Position numbers and translations under genes: made by a program. A stretch of 64,000 nt of DNA from Pararge aegeria. Its lineage: Eukaryota; Arthropoda; Insecta; Lepidoptera; Nymphalidae. Location of the stretch: the NCBI RefSeq assembly GCF_905163445.1, contig NC_053193.1:1550001-1614000 (forward strand). Direction: 5' to 3'. The notes beneath the pieces are model-generated. The model ran no database searches. It was not told the DNA's origin and saw only the letters and a program-made list of their open reading frames with translations. How positions within the stretch are numbered: the first letter of the stretch is position 1; the number at the start of each line of letters is the position of its first letter. Of the stretch, positions 43,028 through 53,919 are shown in pieces.

Positions 43028-43435
43028 ATACCGGTCCACTACAGGGCAAGGTTCTCCTCCCGCAATGATAAGGGGATAAGGCCGTAAACGCCGGCCCAAT
43101 GCGTCTCCACACCTTTGAGACCATTATGGAGAACTCTCAGGTATGAATAATTGAATGAATGACCGAATGAATACACTATTATTGTACACCATAGAAAAAA
43201 AGAAGTTACAGAGATATAAATACATATCAAGAGAGTAAAATTTGGTGGCCTTATCGTATGCAGGTTATCGTATGCGGAAACCTGCAGGTTTCCTCACGAT
43301 GTTTTCCTTCACCGTTGAAGCAAGTGATATTTTAATTGCTTAAAACGCACATAACTTTGAAAGTTGGAGGTGCGTGCTGGTATTCGAACTCGGTCCCTCG
43401 AAATTTAAGACTACCCACTGAGTTATCACGGAAAA
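43028..43435 (-). mobile_element. SINE-P split by LINE-H
   Basis: CCGGTCCACTACAGGGCAAG at 43030; interrupted at 43142-43256; resumes AACCTGCAGGTTTCCTCACG to GGTATTCGAACTCGGTCCC. Confidence 0.88.
43142..43256 (-). mobile_element. LINE-H 3' tail, nested in SINE-P
   Basis: (TGAA)n-type end GAATGAATGACCGAATGAAT, ACTATTATTGTACACCATAG, TTGGTGGCCTTATCG. The sister sequence is 2852-2975, also nested in a SINE. Confidence 0.75.
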
Positions 43436-43449
43436 TGTTATTGACTATT

Positions 43450-44695
43450 TCAAATTCAAATTCAAATTCAAAATTCATTTATTTCAAGTAGGCCTAATAC
43501 AAGCACTTTTGAAACGTCAAGTCTGTCCGTGTGTAGTGACTCTACCACCGGTTCGGAAGGCAGATTCTACCGAGAAGAAGCCGGCAAGAAACTCAGCAGT
43601 TGCTCTTTTCCAACATCAAAAATTTACATTTTATATTTTAACATTCATTTTTCTATCTTGTGAGAGATGAAAGCGGAGCCGGATGCTTCCAAGCAACCTT
43701 GTCATTAAGAAACTCATCAATTGTATAATAACCTCGCTGTAATAAATGTGTTTTAACACATTCTTTAAACTTATGGATTGGTAGGTCCAAAATTACCTTA
43801 GGAATCGTATTATAAAAGCGTATACTCAATCCCACAAATGACTTCTGCACCTTTCGCAGACGATATGCAGATGTCACTAATTTATGAACATTTCTTGTAA
43901 GTCGACTGTTTATATCCACTTTTTGTTTATAAAGACTAATATGTTGTCTTACAAATACTATATTGTTATAAATGTATTGTGAGGCTACCGTAAGTATACC
44001 AATTTCTTTAAATTTTTCACGGAGGGATTCATGTGATTTAAGTTTATATATTGACCGTACAGCTCTTTTCTGCAATATGAATATAGTTTCAATATCAGCA
44101 GCTTTGCCCCATAATAAGATCCCGTAAGACATCACACTATGAAAGTACGCGAAGTAAACAAGTCTTGCTGTTTCTACGTCAGTAATCTGTCTAATTTTCC
44201 TGACGGCGTAGGCAGCCGAGCTTAGTTTACCTGCTAGTGTATCTATATGGGTACCCCACTGAAGCTTACAATCCAAGGTCATGCCCAGAAAAACTGTGGA
44301 ATCTTCCATTTTTAGTGATTCTCCATTTATTATTATATTTTTATTAACTTTCTTTACATTTGGTAAAATAAATTCCACACACTTAGTTTTTTTTTGCATT
44401 TAAAAGTAAATTATTGACAGTAAACCAGTGCGACACATGCGACATAGCACGGCTTACATCGTCAGAGTTGTCTCTACCTCTATCAGTTTTAAAAATTAGA
44501 GATGTATCATCAGCAAACAGTACAATGTCACAGGTTTCACTGACATGGTGTGGTAGATCATTTATATACACCAAAAATAGAAAGGGACCCAAGATTGAAC
44601 CCTGTGGGACACCCATTGACGTAGCCGACCCCTGCGAATTAATGTCTTTTATGCAAACCCTTTGGGTTCTGTCACTGAGATAAGAGGCATTTAAT
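43450..44695 (-). pseudogene. LINE-A (CR1-like) ORF2, 5'-truncated, one frameshift
   Basis: Longest retrotransposon coding remnant. The upstream part (about 44690-44395) has RT block wording MGVPQGSILGPFLFLVYIND and the catalytic IVLFADDTSLIF, where DD are the metal ligands. The second part (to TAG/TGA near 43653) has TKCVEFILPNVKK, IFILQKRAVRSIYKL and KFKECVKTHLLQRGYYTIDE. The two frames meet at an A-run of nine (44386-44394), one longer than the frame needs. The tail with TTTGAA repeats ends near 43450. Endonuclease and the N-terminal half of RT are absent, as in usual 5' truncation. Clade assignment CR1/jockey group is by motif wording. Confidence 0.9.
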
Positions 44696-44719
44696 ACATT
44701 AACATTTCTTTAGCTTCGT

Positions 44720-45150
44720 TTAAAGAGGTTAAAAAATATAATTCCGCTCTTAAAGAATCCAAGAGCACGCAATGAAAGCACTCTAGCAACATTAAAGTGG
44801 CCTAAATCCCCGATATCAAAAATAGTGCAAAATGCTGGAAAATTTCCAATTAGCGCGCGAATCGATACTTGTTAGGCATTGAGTGTTACACAGAGAGCAG
44901 GGGCTATTCTGTGGGTCGAAATATAATTACATCAGTTGCAACATCGGATGTTACCGTTGGCTTTTAAACTATGGAAACAATGGCTCTTATTTTATTATGA
45001 AGACTTTCGTAACCATCATCAATCAACCAACAGACGCCCGTCTGTTGGTTGGTTGATTGGTTTAATGGACTATTGGACATTAGTCTTTTTAAGGGATTCT
45101 ATATTGCATATCCTTATACAACTTGTTACCAATAACTTTTTGCATTTCAT
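44720..45150. other. Intergenic with imperfect hairpin
   Basis: CAATCAACCAACAGACG at 45020-45036 faces CGTCTGTTGGTTGGTTGATTG from 45039, differing by a 4-nt GGTT expansion. Nothing else recognised. Confidence 0.55.
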
Positions 45151-45154
45151 TTGA

Positions 45155-45310
45155 TTCGTTTGATCTATATACCACCACACCACACGCAAACCATAACAAC
45201 ACCCACAGCTTACTCATACCACACCGATACCACAACACACCCACACCAGACCCTCGCCACCCCCGCACAACACCCACACCTCATTGACACCACACTCATA
45301 CTCATACTCT
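45155..45310. repeat. CA/CACC-rich low-complexity tract
   Basis: Pyrimidine-poor on neither strand but rich in ACACC and CATAC words over 150 bp; ORFs across it are compositional. Confidence 0.75.
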
Positions 45311-45684
45311 TGATTTTCTCAGACTTTATACCCTGTGCCTTGATTTCTCTTGTCGAGATGAAGATGATAGTAAATATATATATATGAATAAATATTTAAA
45401 TAAATACAACTATACATACGTTAATTAATTAAGGATAGAGATAAAGAAGGAAATATTCAAGGATTCTAGGCTTCGAACCTCTTTTGGCAGAGTATTCCAT
45501 AACAGTGCAGCATTAAGTGTAAATGACTTCCTAAAACTTTGAACGGTTTTGACACTGAAGCTTATTATATGAACAAGAGGGCAAAGACATGTGACGATCC
45601 AAATATGTTATGGCTATGAAAGGTCAGGAAATAGATTGGGTACATGGCACGCTTGCTTATACTATCCTTGCTTGTAACCAAAAA

Positions 45685-45800
45685 CCTTATTATTATTTTT
45701 TATAATTTTTATGAGTGTTTTTACCTACACTTGGAGGACCGAAAATTTTTATATGCATTTCAAATTTATAAAAAACCTTATTATACTTTTCCTTAATAAT
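45685..45800 (-). mobile_element. SINE-E tail
   Basis: Reverse of the tail at 46700-46795: TGAGTGTTTTTACCTACACT, TGGAGGACCGAAAATTTTTA. Confidence 0.65.
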
Positions 45801-45837
45801 ATTTGAAATGCGAAAGTGTTTTTGTTTGTCCTTTTTC

Positions 45838-46055
45838 GGCCGTGGGTTCGATTCCCACAACTGGAAAATGTTTGTGTGATGAACATAAGTGTTTTTCAGT
45901 GTCTGGGTGTTTATCTGTATATTATAAGTATTTATGTATATTATTCATAAAAAAATTCATCACTCATCTTAGTACCCATACCAAAAGCTACGCTTACTTT
46001 GGGGCTATATGGCGATGTGTGTATTGTCGTAGTATATTAGTATTATATATATATA
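45838..46055 (+). mobile_element. SINE-M lacking the first part of its head
   Basis: Begins at CGGCCGTGGGTTCGATTCCC, then TTCAGTGTCTGGGTGTTTAT to GATGTGTGTATTGTCGTAGT. Confidence 0.9.
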
Positions 46056-46059
46056 TTTT

Positions 46060-46580
46060 TTTTCACGCCCTAACTAATCAACCAATCAACTTGATATACA
46101 GTTAGTTGAAAGAACGGAGAGTAACAAAGGCTACTTTTTATCCCTGGAAAACAAACCGTTTCCACGGTATTAAAAACAAACAAATTTTACTTTATGAACA
46201 ACAGATTTTAGGAATAGTCACCTTTTAATCGATTTCTAGAGGATCATAAATAAAACCAGCTCCACTGAATAATTGTTAAAGTCTTGCGGATTTATAGAAG
46301 TTCATTGATCTTAAAGTTGAGTGGTGGTCAAGGGGGGTCGAGCTGCCCTTCTCCCTACCTCCTTAGCGTGGTAGCAATGGCACTCGGTTGGGGCTGTTGA
46401 TAGACGTCTGGGAAGTATATAACGGGTTCCCCGGACGTCTACTAAAGCCAACGAGAGGGACATGCCGTGGTTTTTACTTTAGGTAAACGAGTTCCACGTA
46501 ACCAGTGTCCTGCCTAAATGGACAGAGATAGATATAGAGTTAAAAATCTCCTTTTAATAATATCTCCTTTCCTTTTCTTT
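46060..46580. other. Intergenic, unassigned
   Basis: 46060-46180 has Hel-like wording (CTAACTAATCAACCAATCAA). 46310-46500 is a GC-richer block (GGTTCCCCGGACGTCTACTA) of unknown origin. No ORF. Confidence 0.4.
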
Positions 46581-46795
46581 CTCCAATTAAGCTACAGCTC
46601 GCCTACCTTCGATGCCGAAATAGGTAGGAGAGCAGTAGCTTAATTGGAGAAAGCGCTCAGGCCGCGATTGCCAGAGAGTCGCAGGTTCAAATCCTGTCGG
46701 TTCCGAATTTTTTAATGTGCATTTTAAATTTATAAAATTGATAATTCCTCCAAGTGTAGGTAAAAACACTAATAAAAATAATAAAATCATAGATC
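46581..46795 (+). mobile_element. SINE-E (tRNA-derived) with inverted head copy
   Basis: The tRNA-like head runs from 46622: GCAGTAGCTTAATTGGAG (box A-like), GCAGGTTCAAATCCTG (box B). A 28-nt inverted copy of the head start lies at 46581-46608, matching 26 of 28, with a 13-nt loop. The tail has CCTCCAAGTGTAGGTAAAAA and (AAT)n. Confidence 0.75.
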
Positions 46796-46799
46796 CACC

Positions 46800-47340
46800 T
46801 CGACAAAAAAAAGGGGTGGTAGGCACGGCCAAAGCCCATTAGACAAAAAAAAAATACAAAAAAAAGGCTGGTTATAGATTGCAAGATATCCAAGAACACA
46901 TCCGATGTTGCAGTCGATTAGTATGTATAAATATTTCTTAGAGAATAAACAACATGAGAGACCATGCTGCCGCATACTAAAACAAGATCATCACATTTTT
47001 AAAGTGCGGTCTTTGCGAGAGCGAAATGTCGGAGGTGGCAAACTGATATTATGGTGTATATTATAGTACCAGTTTTGGTATTATGGTTCCAACGGCCTTC
47101 TGAGGGTACTTGTTGGCAGGACTGATTGTCAGTACCTGTGCCATTGCTGCATGGTACACGTGCTTTCCAATCGGGCATGCTCGAAGGGTTTTATATAAAC
47201 TATTTCCTTAGGCTAAGTTTACTAACAACTTAACTTAATTTTAACTTTGTATTTTACTAACCATTTATGATCCAAGTCGGTCGAAATAAACGATTTTTTT
47301 TTTAATTTTTTTTTTTTTATTACGTATTTCTATTTTAAAT
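46800..47340. other. Intergenic, nothing recognised
   Basis: Homopolymer-rich (A and T runs); no gene. Confidence 0.4.
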
Positions 47341-47344
47341 TACC

Positions 47345-47510
47345 CGCACAGCACCGCACCTACGCTAGGTCGGCTCCCAACGAGGTGGACAGATGACATC
47401 AGGCGAGTTGCTGGGAGCCGCTGGGGGCAAGCGGCCTAACTCCCCACAAAAGACCTATGTCCAGCAGTGAACGTCAATCGGTTGAAATGATGATGATGAT
47501 GGATTAAGGT
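47345..47510 (+). mobile_element. RTE 3' end
   Basis: GTCGGCTCCCAACGAGGTGG, ACAGATGACATCAGGCGAG, TTGCTGGGAGCCGCTGGGGG, GACCTATGTCCAGCAGTGAA and (ATG)n end. Coding trace R-P-x-x-R-W-T-D-D-I-R-R. Confidence 0.88.
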
Positions 47511-47519
47511 AGACCTCAC

Positions 47520-47715
47520 AAGCCTCAAGGTTTCCTCACGATGTTTATCTATAGACATAATTCCATATCGACAGTGATACGAGTATTTAGCCGGGTGTTT
47601 AGTTTTTTTTTCTTTAAAAAACGCACTTAATTCAAATAGTTAGTACCGGGAATCGAACTCGAAACTCTCGAAAGGGCAACAGTTCTAAACCGCTAATCTA
47701 TCACCAATCTTAAAA
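47520..47715 (-). mobile_element. SINE-P, diverged
   Basis: AAGGTTTCCTCACGATGTTT, CCGGGAATCGAACTCGAAAC, CTAATCTATCACC. Confidence 0.65.
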
Positions 47716-47934
47716 CCCTCCTTGGATTATAATTATATAAGTGTGATAAACATTAAGGTCCTACTGTAAACCTTTATCCAGACCAGGCCAAATAATAATT
47801 TATTGGATCAAAAATGTTAAACAGAGTATCAATACAACAGTAGAAAGATAAAGAAATACAACACAAAAAGTAAAAACTATTTCACATAAATTGGTAAAGC
47901 TGAATGCACATTATATTAAATAACATGATGATTA

Positions 47935-48235
47935 CGATGATCATTATCATTATACCAACCCATTAACGGCCATCATACTACACGGGCACTCTCACAGTGA
48001 GAAGGACTCAGGTCGCAGTCCACCACGCTGGTCGAGTGCAGATTGGTGGGCTTCACTCGCCTTTGAGAACATTATGGAGAACTCTCAAGCATGCAGGTTT
48101 CATGCAGGTTTTCTTTCACCGTTGAAGCAAGTGATGTTCGAATTGCTTAAACGCACATAACTTCGAAAAGTTAGAGGTTCGCGCTGGGATTCAGACTCGG
48201 CCCTCTAGAATCCTAGCCTAGGCTTTCACCGCTAC
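47935..48235 (-). mobile_element. SINE-P
   Basis: TTATACCAACCCATTAACGG, CACGCTGGTCGAGTGCAG, CACCGTTGAAGCAAGTGATG, GATTCAGACTCGGCCC. Confidence 0.85.
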
Positions 48236-48239
48236 AAAA

Positions 48240-48715
48240 TAATTGATAAACAAAAGAATTAAAATATTCCTTAAGTGCATCGAGGTTAAAAACCCGGGGC
48301 TTGTATTTCCGCAATTCTTACAGTTAAATTCGACCCAATCAAACCAATAAAACAAGCAGCTATCAAAGTACCATATCCGATTATTCGCAATCATTGTATA
48401 CGGTTTTAAAAAGAGATTCTTGCTTCTTGGGGCGTGTTGAATTTTTAAAGAGTGCTAATTGGTTTACCTTTTAAAAGCGACATTGCGCTTGTCCCAGGTG
48501 TGCCCTGGATATTTAGTTATATATCATTCAGATCGTCTTCAAACAAGATAAACTTACTTAGAAGTTAAACTTATATCTATAGGTACTAATATATTATAGG
48601 CGCCGATAGTACTGGACCGATTTTAACCATTCATTCGCCGAAACAAAGCTAAACTATCACGAAGTAACATACGCTTTAAATTATCAAATAAAAATAGAGA
48701 TCCTTACAAAAATTG
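48240..48715. other. Intergenic, nothing recognised
   Basis: No ORF or family recognised. Confidence 0.4.
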
Positions 48716-48719
48716 CATC

Positions 48720-49015
48720 AGTGATAGCCCAGTACTTCAACTTCAATTTCGGGAGGGCGAGTTCGAATCCCAGCTCACATCTAACTTTCTAAGTTATGTG
48801 CGTTTTAATCAATTAAAATATCACTTGCTTCAACGGTGAAGGAAAACATCGCGAGAAAACCTGCATGTCTGAGAGTTCTCCATGATGTTTCAAAGGCGTG
48901 TGGAGTCCACCAATCTTCACTGGGCCAGCGTGGTGGACTATGCCTTTAACCCCTTCTCATTGTGGAGAAGAACCGTGCCCTGTAGTGGGCCGGAAATGGG
49001 TTAATATGATAATGA
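48720..49015 (+). mobile_element. SINE-P, near full length
   Basis: GTGATAGCCCAGTACTTC, GAGTTCGAATCCCAGCTC, TGCTTCAACGGTGAAGGAAA, GTGGGCCGGAAATGGGTTAA. Confidence 0.92.
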
Positions 49016-49319
49016 TGAATAATTTTAACTGGAAAGAATTTTTGTTGGCAGGCTCCGAAAGTACTGAAACGATTTTAACCATTTCTTCACCAAAAAAAGC
49101 TTAACATACTAAAGCTTAAATTACAAAGGCTATATTTATATTAGGTCTGCCTGAAATAAATGAATTAAGGCGGGCGATGCAACGTGGTAAGTCTTAGAAC
49201 GGAAGAAAAATTTGGAAGCAAACGAAGCCCCGGGAATCAGCGAGGTATATAGAAAACAGGTATTAGGTAATACTAGGAATGCCGCTATTTATCACTGTGC
49301 CGAATGACTGCGCGAGTCG

Positions 49320-49738
49320 GAGTCAAGCTCATTAACTCATTCACGCCATATTGGAAATTTCACACGTGGCAGCCCTCGTAATGCGACACATCAACTGTGA
49401 CTGCTCACTGGCTAATTTTACATCGACTTGTAGCTCTATTGATTCACATGCTTACGTAATTCGCCTACGATGTTAATTTAGATTACTAATAGCGCATGTC
49501 TAATAAAATTGTTGTAAGTCTCTTTGTATACTCATTGGGAGTACCGGCACGCAGTCAAAGCTCAGGCGCTCTACCACCGGCGTTGCGGACATGAAAGAGT
49601 CCCACTCTTCCCCGCCCTGCACCCATTTTGTTGTCTGTGAGCGGCAGAGTTTACTCACTATACCGATAATTATTAAATAAACAATAATATCGGGTTCAAA
49701 CGGTATCTCATACGACTAGACACATTTAATTATTTTTT
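49320..49738. repeat. Relative of the 38.5-39.4 kb tandem unit
   Basis: CTTTGTATACTCATTGGGAG and GTACCGGCACGCAGTCAAAG, CCACCGGCGTTGCGGAC parallel the array. The preceding part CGCCATATTGGAAATTTCAC is also echoed at 50690-50720. Confidence 0.6.
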
Positions 49739-49740
49739 TA

Positions 49741-50132
49741 CTAGCGTACCCAGCCCGCTTCGCCGGGCTAGTATTTGCTTTATTTTTTTTAAACAATAAA
49801 CTTACATCATTAAATTTTTAGTTTAAGTCTCATAATATATTAAATCATTTATTTATCTCCGTACGCATTCTCTTATATTCTCTTCTCGAGCGGGTAAAGA
49901 TCATTATCACCGATGTACACCCAACAATAGAATATCATCATAGTAAATAAAAGCTGTATTTGACAGTTAGATAGTTCAAAAATAGGAGTGCTCCGATCGT
50001 CACCAAACTTTACAGGATTACTTGCCAGGTCAATCCGAAGATTCTCTGAAAGTTTTATTGAAATCGGTCCAGCCGTTCCGGAGCCTATACGAAACATACC
50101 CACACACTTTCTCTTTTATATATATAGATAGA
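49741..50132 (-). mobile_element. Hel-A (Helitron-like), full ends
   Basis: Minus strand starts TCTATCTATATATATAAAAG and ends with hairpin AGCCCGGCGAAGCGGGCT and GGGTACGCTAG; flanks A (49740) and T (50133). 392 bp. Confidence 0.9.
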
Positions 50133-50144
50133 TTAGTTCCCGTA

Positions 50145-50285
50145 GAGGCCTGGTAGGAGGCTTCAGTCGTGGCTAGTTATCACCCACGGCCGAAGACGTG
50201 CCAAGTGATTTAACGTTCTATTACGATGCCATGTAGAAAGCGATTAGGGGTATGATTGGTAGCCGGAACATCCTCATCCTCAGCC
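50145..50285 (+). mobile_element. SINE-T related fragment
   Basis: GGCCTGGTAGGAGGCTTCAG, GAAGACGTGCCAAGTGATTT, GTAGAAAGCGATTAGGGG. Confidence 0.55.
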
Positions 50286-50399
50286 TTTATTTAAAAAAAA
50301 TTAGCACATGTAATATATCGTCATCATCCTTGTCCTGCGACTCCGTTGCATCGGATCACTACGTATATCGTTGTTTTATGCGCCTCCATGCACCCTCTG

Positions 50400-50590
50400 C
50401 ACATAAATGAATAGAGTAATAAAAGGTGCGACTAATATATTCATTCAGAAATTCATCAATCGTATAGTAACCACGATTTATTAAATGTGTTTTAACACAT
50501 TGTTTGAACTTATGCATTGGCAGGTCCAATATTACCTTGGGAATCATATTATTGTACATATGAAGCGTTCGTTGACAATGAAGCCAGTCC
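50400..50590 (-). pseudogene. LINE-A ORF2 C-terminal scrap
   Basis: Minus strand reads NMIPKVILDLPMHKFKQCVK, then THLINRGYYTIDEFLNEYIS. Confidence 0.85.
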
Positions 50591-50784
50591 ATGATGTACT
50601 TCAAAAATGCCAACGCGGAAGTGAAACGAACTATTCTACAGTGAAAGTAATTTCCGTTGTTTATCGCCCGGGGTCGAGCTGATTATCTTGTTCACGCAGT
50701 ATTGGAGATTCCACACGTCGATACACAGCGCTGATGACTACCATCGTGTAATCATTCACAGGACTCACTTCCCCACCATCATTA

Positions 50785-50900
50785 ATAAATGATAATAAAT
50801 TACTACGATAATACACACATCGCCATCTAGCCCCAAAGTAAGCGTAGTGTTATGGGTACTAAGATGTCGGATAAATACTAATATGAATAAGATACATAAA
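50785..50900 (-). mobile_element. SINE-M, 3' part
   Basis: AATTACTACGATAATACACA, CGCCATCTAGCCCCAAAGTA, GGGTACTAAGATG, GAATAAGATACATAAAATAC. Confidence 0.8.
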
Positions 50901-51104
50901 ATACTTATCACCTGATTGTACTCCATTAGGCGGTATATCTTTATACTCTTCATACCATAAACCTACTCACTATATCGTAAACCAAACAAAATATGTTTTT
51001 TTTGAAAAAGGACAAAAATAAACCACAGAAAAATTTATAAATACAAAAACGACGAAATAACAGATGATGTAAATAGCCCGCAATTCTAGCACTGAAAATA
51101 ACGA

Positions 51105-51290
51105 ATGAGCTGTCAGTAAAAGCTACTAGGAGTACAGTAAAGCCTACGTAGAAATATGGATTGTTTTCGAAAGCGACGTCAGTTGTCGATTACGAGTGAA
51201 GATGTGCTATGACGCTTCTAACGTGGAATACCGCCCGCAGGTTTGCCTCCGCGAACGTACACCGAAAGAGAAGGTAACTTTAAATGTTTG
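51105..51290. repeat. About 185-bp dispersed repeat, copy 1
   Basis: GCTACTAGGAGTACAGTAAA, TGGATTGTTTTCGAAAGCG, ACCGCCCGCAGGTTTGCCTC, GAACGTACACCGAAAGAGAA. A closer second copy is at 52247-52435 and a stub at 52095-52165. Confidence 0.7.
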
Positions 51291-51705
51291 TTACTAAAAT
51301 TTCGCTGAACAAATTTCAGGGGAAATAAATAAATAATAATCTAACATATTTTTTTTTGTATTAAAATAAGAACACTCTTTTAGATATAGAAATGCTAAAC
51401 GATTTTAAAAATTCACTAAAGATCATGCAAGCAAACTTTTTTGAAATGTGTGTAGATTTTAGTTGCTGTAACTTCGTTTGCTAATGGGAATTTACCGAAT
51501 AATTAACTCAATTTGATAAAAATAGGACTTATGCTTTTCCTTCTTATTAGTATACTTTGCTTATGTGAAGCAACTGGTCACTTGAAGTCTACAACTAAAA
51601 TACCAATGACGTCATCAGCACAACATAACTCAATTAGCAATTCTGTATGTGCGAGTCCAACTTACTAGGAACTCAGTATATTCTAGGAGAGAGTACTAAA
51701 TAGTT
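51291..51705. other. Intergenic, nothing recognised
   Basis: AT-rich, no ORF or family. Confidence 0.4.
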
Positions 51706-51708
51706 GAA

Positions 51709-52005
51709 TCTTAATATATATAAATCTCCTGTCACTATGTTTGTCCGCGATGGACTCCTAAACTACTTAACCGATTTTAAATTAAATTGGCACACCGTGA
51801 GCAGTCTGCTCCAACTTAAGAGATAGGATAGCTTAGATCTTTAATTATAGTCGCAATTTTATTTTATTGCAAATTATTTGTCTATAATTAATTGACAGTC
51901 ACATGTTATATATATATATATACTACTATACTCATTTAAGGCTTAGCGATACTGAATACTTTAAAAACAAAATCTAACGCAGACGAAGTCGCGGGCAACA
52001 GCTAG
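51709..52005 (+). mobile_element. Hel-B type, full ends
   Basis: Starts TCTTAATATATATAAATCTC after A and ends GACGAAGTCGCGGGCAACAGCTAG before T (52006). Inner wording near the 5' end differs from the other Hel-B copies, but the last 60 bp agree. Confidence 0.8.
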
Positions 52006-52094
52006 TAGTTTATATGGAGGTTGCTTGAGTAGGGTATAGTCATTAATTTAATATTATTCTACTGGATATAGTGGTGGTTTTAGTAACGTTATTT

Positions 52095-52435
52095 TGTTAC
52101 TCTGAGCTACTAGGACAGCAGTAAATCAAAGGGTTAGTAGGATTTCGAAATAAATGGATTCTTTTTATTGAGGTGTCATGCGGATTGGTCTTTGAAGGAT
52201 GTGTGGTCGATAAGGTAACTAACATTGCAGTACGTTACGTTAAACTGTTACTCAAAGCTACCAGGACCGCAGTAAATCCTAGGAGGACAAAATAAATGGA
52301 TTGTTTTCAAGCGAACTGTCAGTTGCGGATTGCCGGTTAAGGAGTGGTCTGACAGAGCACCACCCGCAGGTTAGTTTCCATCGGAGACAGGTTCGCGGAC
52401 GTACACTGAATGAGAACGTAACTTACAACGTTACT
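52095..52435. repeat. About 185-bp dispersed repeat, stub and copy 2
   Basis: Stub 52095-52165 (GAGCTACTAGGACAGCAGTA); copy 52247-52435 (AGCTACCAGGACCGCAGTAA, TGGATTGTTTTCAAGCGAAC, CACCCGCAGGTTAGTTTCC, ACGTACACTGAATGAGAACG). Same order and orientation as 51105-51290. Confidence 0.7.
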
Positions 52436-52647
52436 ATTTATTGGAATGAAACTTCTTTAGAATTGTGATTTGAATCTCGGTTTAACGAAAATGCGTCACG
52501 AAAAATAACAGTCACATAAATGTTGAGGACAGAGTGAGATACAATAAATTACACATTTTGTTTCCTATTTTATATATATCATCATCATCACATCAACCCA
52601 TTAGCAAGGGTCTCCTCCCTCAATGAGAAGCTATCACCGCTTTAAAT

Positions 52648-52912
52648 TGACGGCCGATTAGCGCAGTGAGCAGCGACCCTGCTATCTGAGTCCAAGGCCG
52701 TGGGTTCGATTCCCACAACTGGAAAATGTTTGTGTAATAAACATGAATCTTTTTCAGTGTCTGGGTATTAATTTTTATATATTATAAGTATTTATGTATG
52801 TTATTGATAAAAATATTTATAAGTCACCTAGTACCCAGAACACAAGCTACGCTTACTTTGGGGCTAGATGGCGATGTGTGTATTGTCGTAGTATATTTAT
52901 TTATTTAATTAC
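52648..52912 (+). mobile_element. SINE-M, full length
   Basis: GACGGCCGATTAGCGCAGTG, GTGGGTTCGATTCCCACAAC, TTTCAGTGTCTGGGTATTAA, GGGGCTAGATGGCGATGTGT, (ATTT)n. A SINE-P scrap (52570-52640) precedes it. Confidence 0.93.
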
Positions 52913-52957
52913 GTTGGAATAGATGCTTCTTATAATTTATAAGAAGCATTTATTCAA

Positions 52958-53052
52958 TCTAGAGTTCTCCATAACGTTCTCAAAGGCGTGTATCACCAAT
53001 CCGCACTTGGCCATCCGCATACTAGAAGGAGACCCGAGTAGTGGGCCGGTGA
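52958..53052 (+). mobile_element. SINE-P fragment
   Basis: GAGTTCTCCATAACGTTCTC, CACCAATCCGCACTTGGCC, GAGACCCGAGTAGTGGGCC. Confidence 0.75.
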
Positions 53053-53059
53053 GCCTTAC

Positions 53060-53550
53060 TTATATTGTAAATGCGAAATCATGTTTGTTTGTTTGTCTTC
53101 GACGCCTTAACCTAACAACCAATCAACTTGATTTTTGGTATAGATTTAGTTGAATGATTTAGTGGCATTCAAATCAGTTGTAGTTCTAACAAAAATGAAA
53201 GAATTCAGTATCGCTAAGCCTTAAATGAGGAGTTCTGTCCTCTATCTTCAACCACATTCAGATTTACACTAAGTTTGGGGAAAATTAAACACATTTTATA
53301 ACCTCTATAGTACAAAATTAATTATTTAAATCGGTTATAATTTGTCAGAGTTTTTGGTGTAAAATCGTCAATCACTTTCATCCACTCTCCCAAAGTAACC
53401 GAGCTTAATGTTGGGATAAAGAGTATCCTATATTACTTCCAACACTTCCAAGAATATGTATACAAAGTTTCGTGAGGATCGGTTATGTAGTTTTTGTGTG
53501 AAAGTGTAACAAACAAACTTACATTGACATTTATAATATTAATAGGGATA
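53060..53550 (-). mobile_element. Hel-B, rearranged
   Basis: TCGCTAAGCCTTAAATGAGG, ACCGAGCTTAATGTTGGG and the 5' end TTTATAATATTAATAGGGA are present. A different Hel-like 5' scrap (TATTGTAAATGCGAAATC) occupies the place of its 3' end. Confidence 0.7.
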
Positions 53551-53919
53551 GGGATGTAATCTTTTAAGAAGTGGAATAAAACGGTGTATTTAAAATTGTT
53601 TTCCGCTGCAGTTTACATTCTGTTCCGTGACGACAGACGGATGTCCGGTGCACGCGAGCGAATTCAGTTTGTCAGCTGTCAATACCATCAGTTGTTTGCA
53701 GGGATAAACCAACTTTTTTTTCGGCATTCGGTCAGTATTTTTGCGTGTTCGTACGTATGTCGATCAATGACAATCTGCCGGGCACAGCGTTGTAAGCTTA
53801 TATATAAGAGGGCAATTAAGGGATTTATAACTTCAAAATTCTTGAAACGTCAAGTCTGTGTGTAGTGACTCTACCCCGGCTATTTATATGGAATCTAGAG
53901 AGCGCCACCTAGTGACTAT
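53551..53919. other. Unassigned stretch with orphan ORF
   Basis: A 93-codon frame at 53584-53865 (+) shows no domain, and its last residues run into a LINE-A tail scrap (CTTGAAACGTCAAGTCTGTG), so it is unlikely to be a gene. TATATATAAGAGG at 53800 is a chance TATA-like word. Confidence 0.4.

Noticed and set aside
2752..52912. CRISPR-like regular repeats
   Set aside because: The recurring blocks are dispersed SINEs in both orientations with irregular spacing, in animal DNA.
53584..53865. 93-codon + strand ORF as a gene
   Set aside because: No motif, and its end reads into a LINE-A tail scrap.
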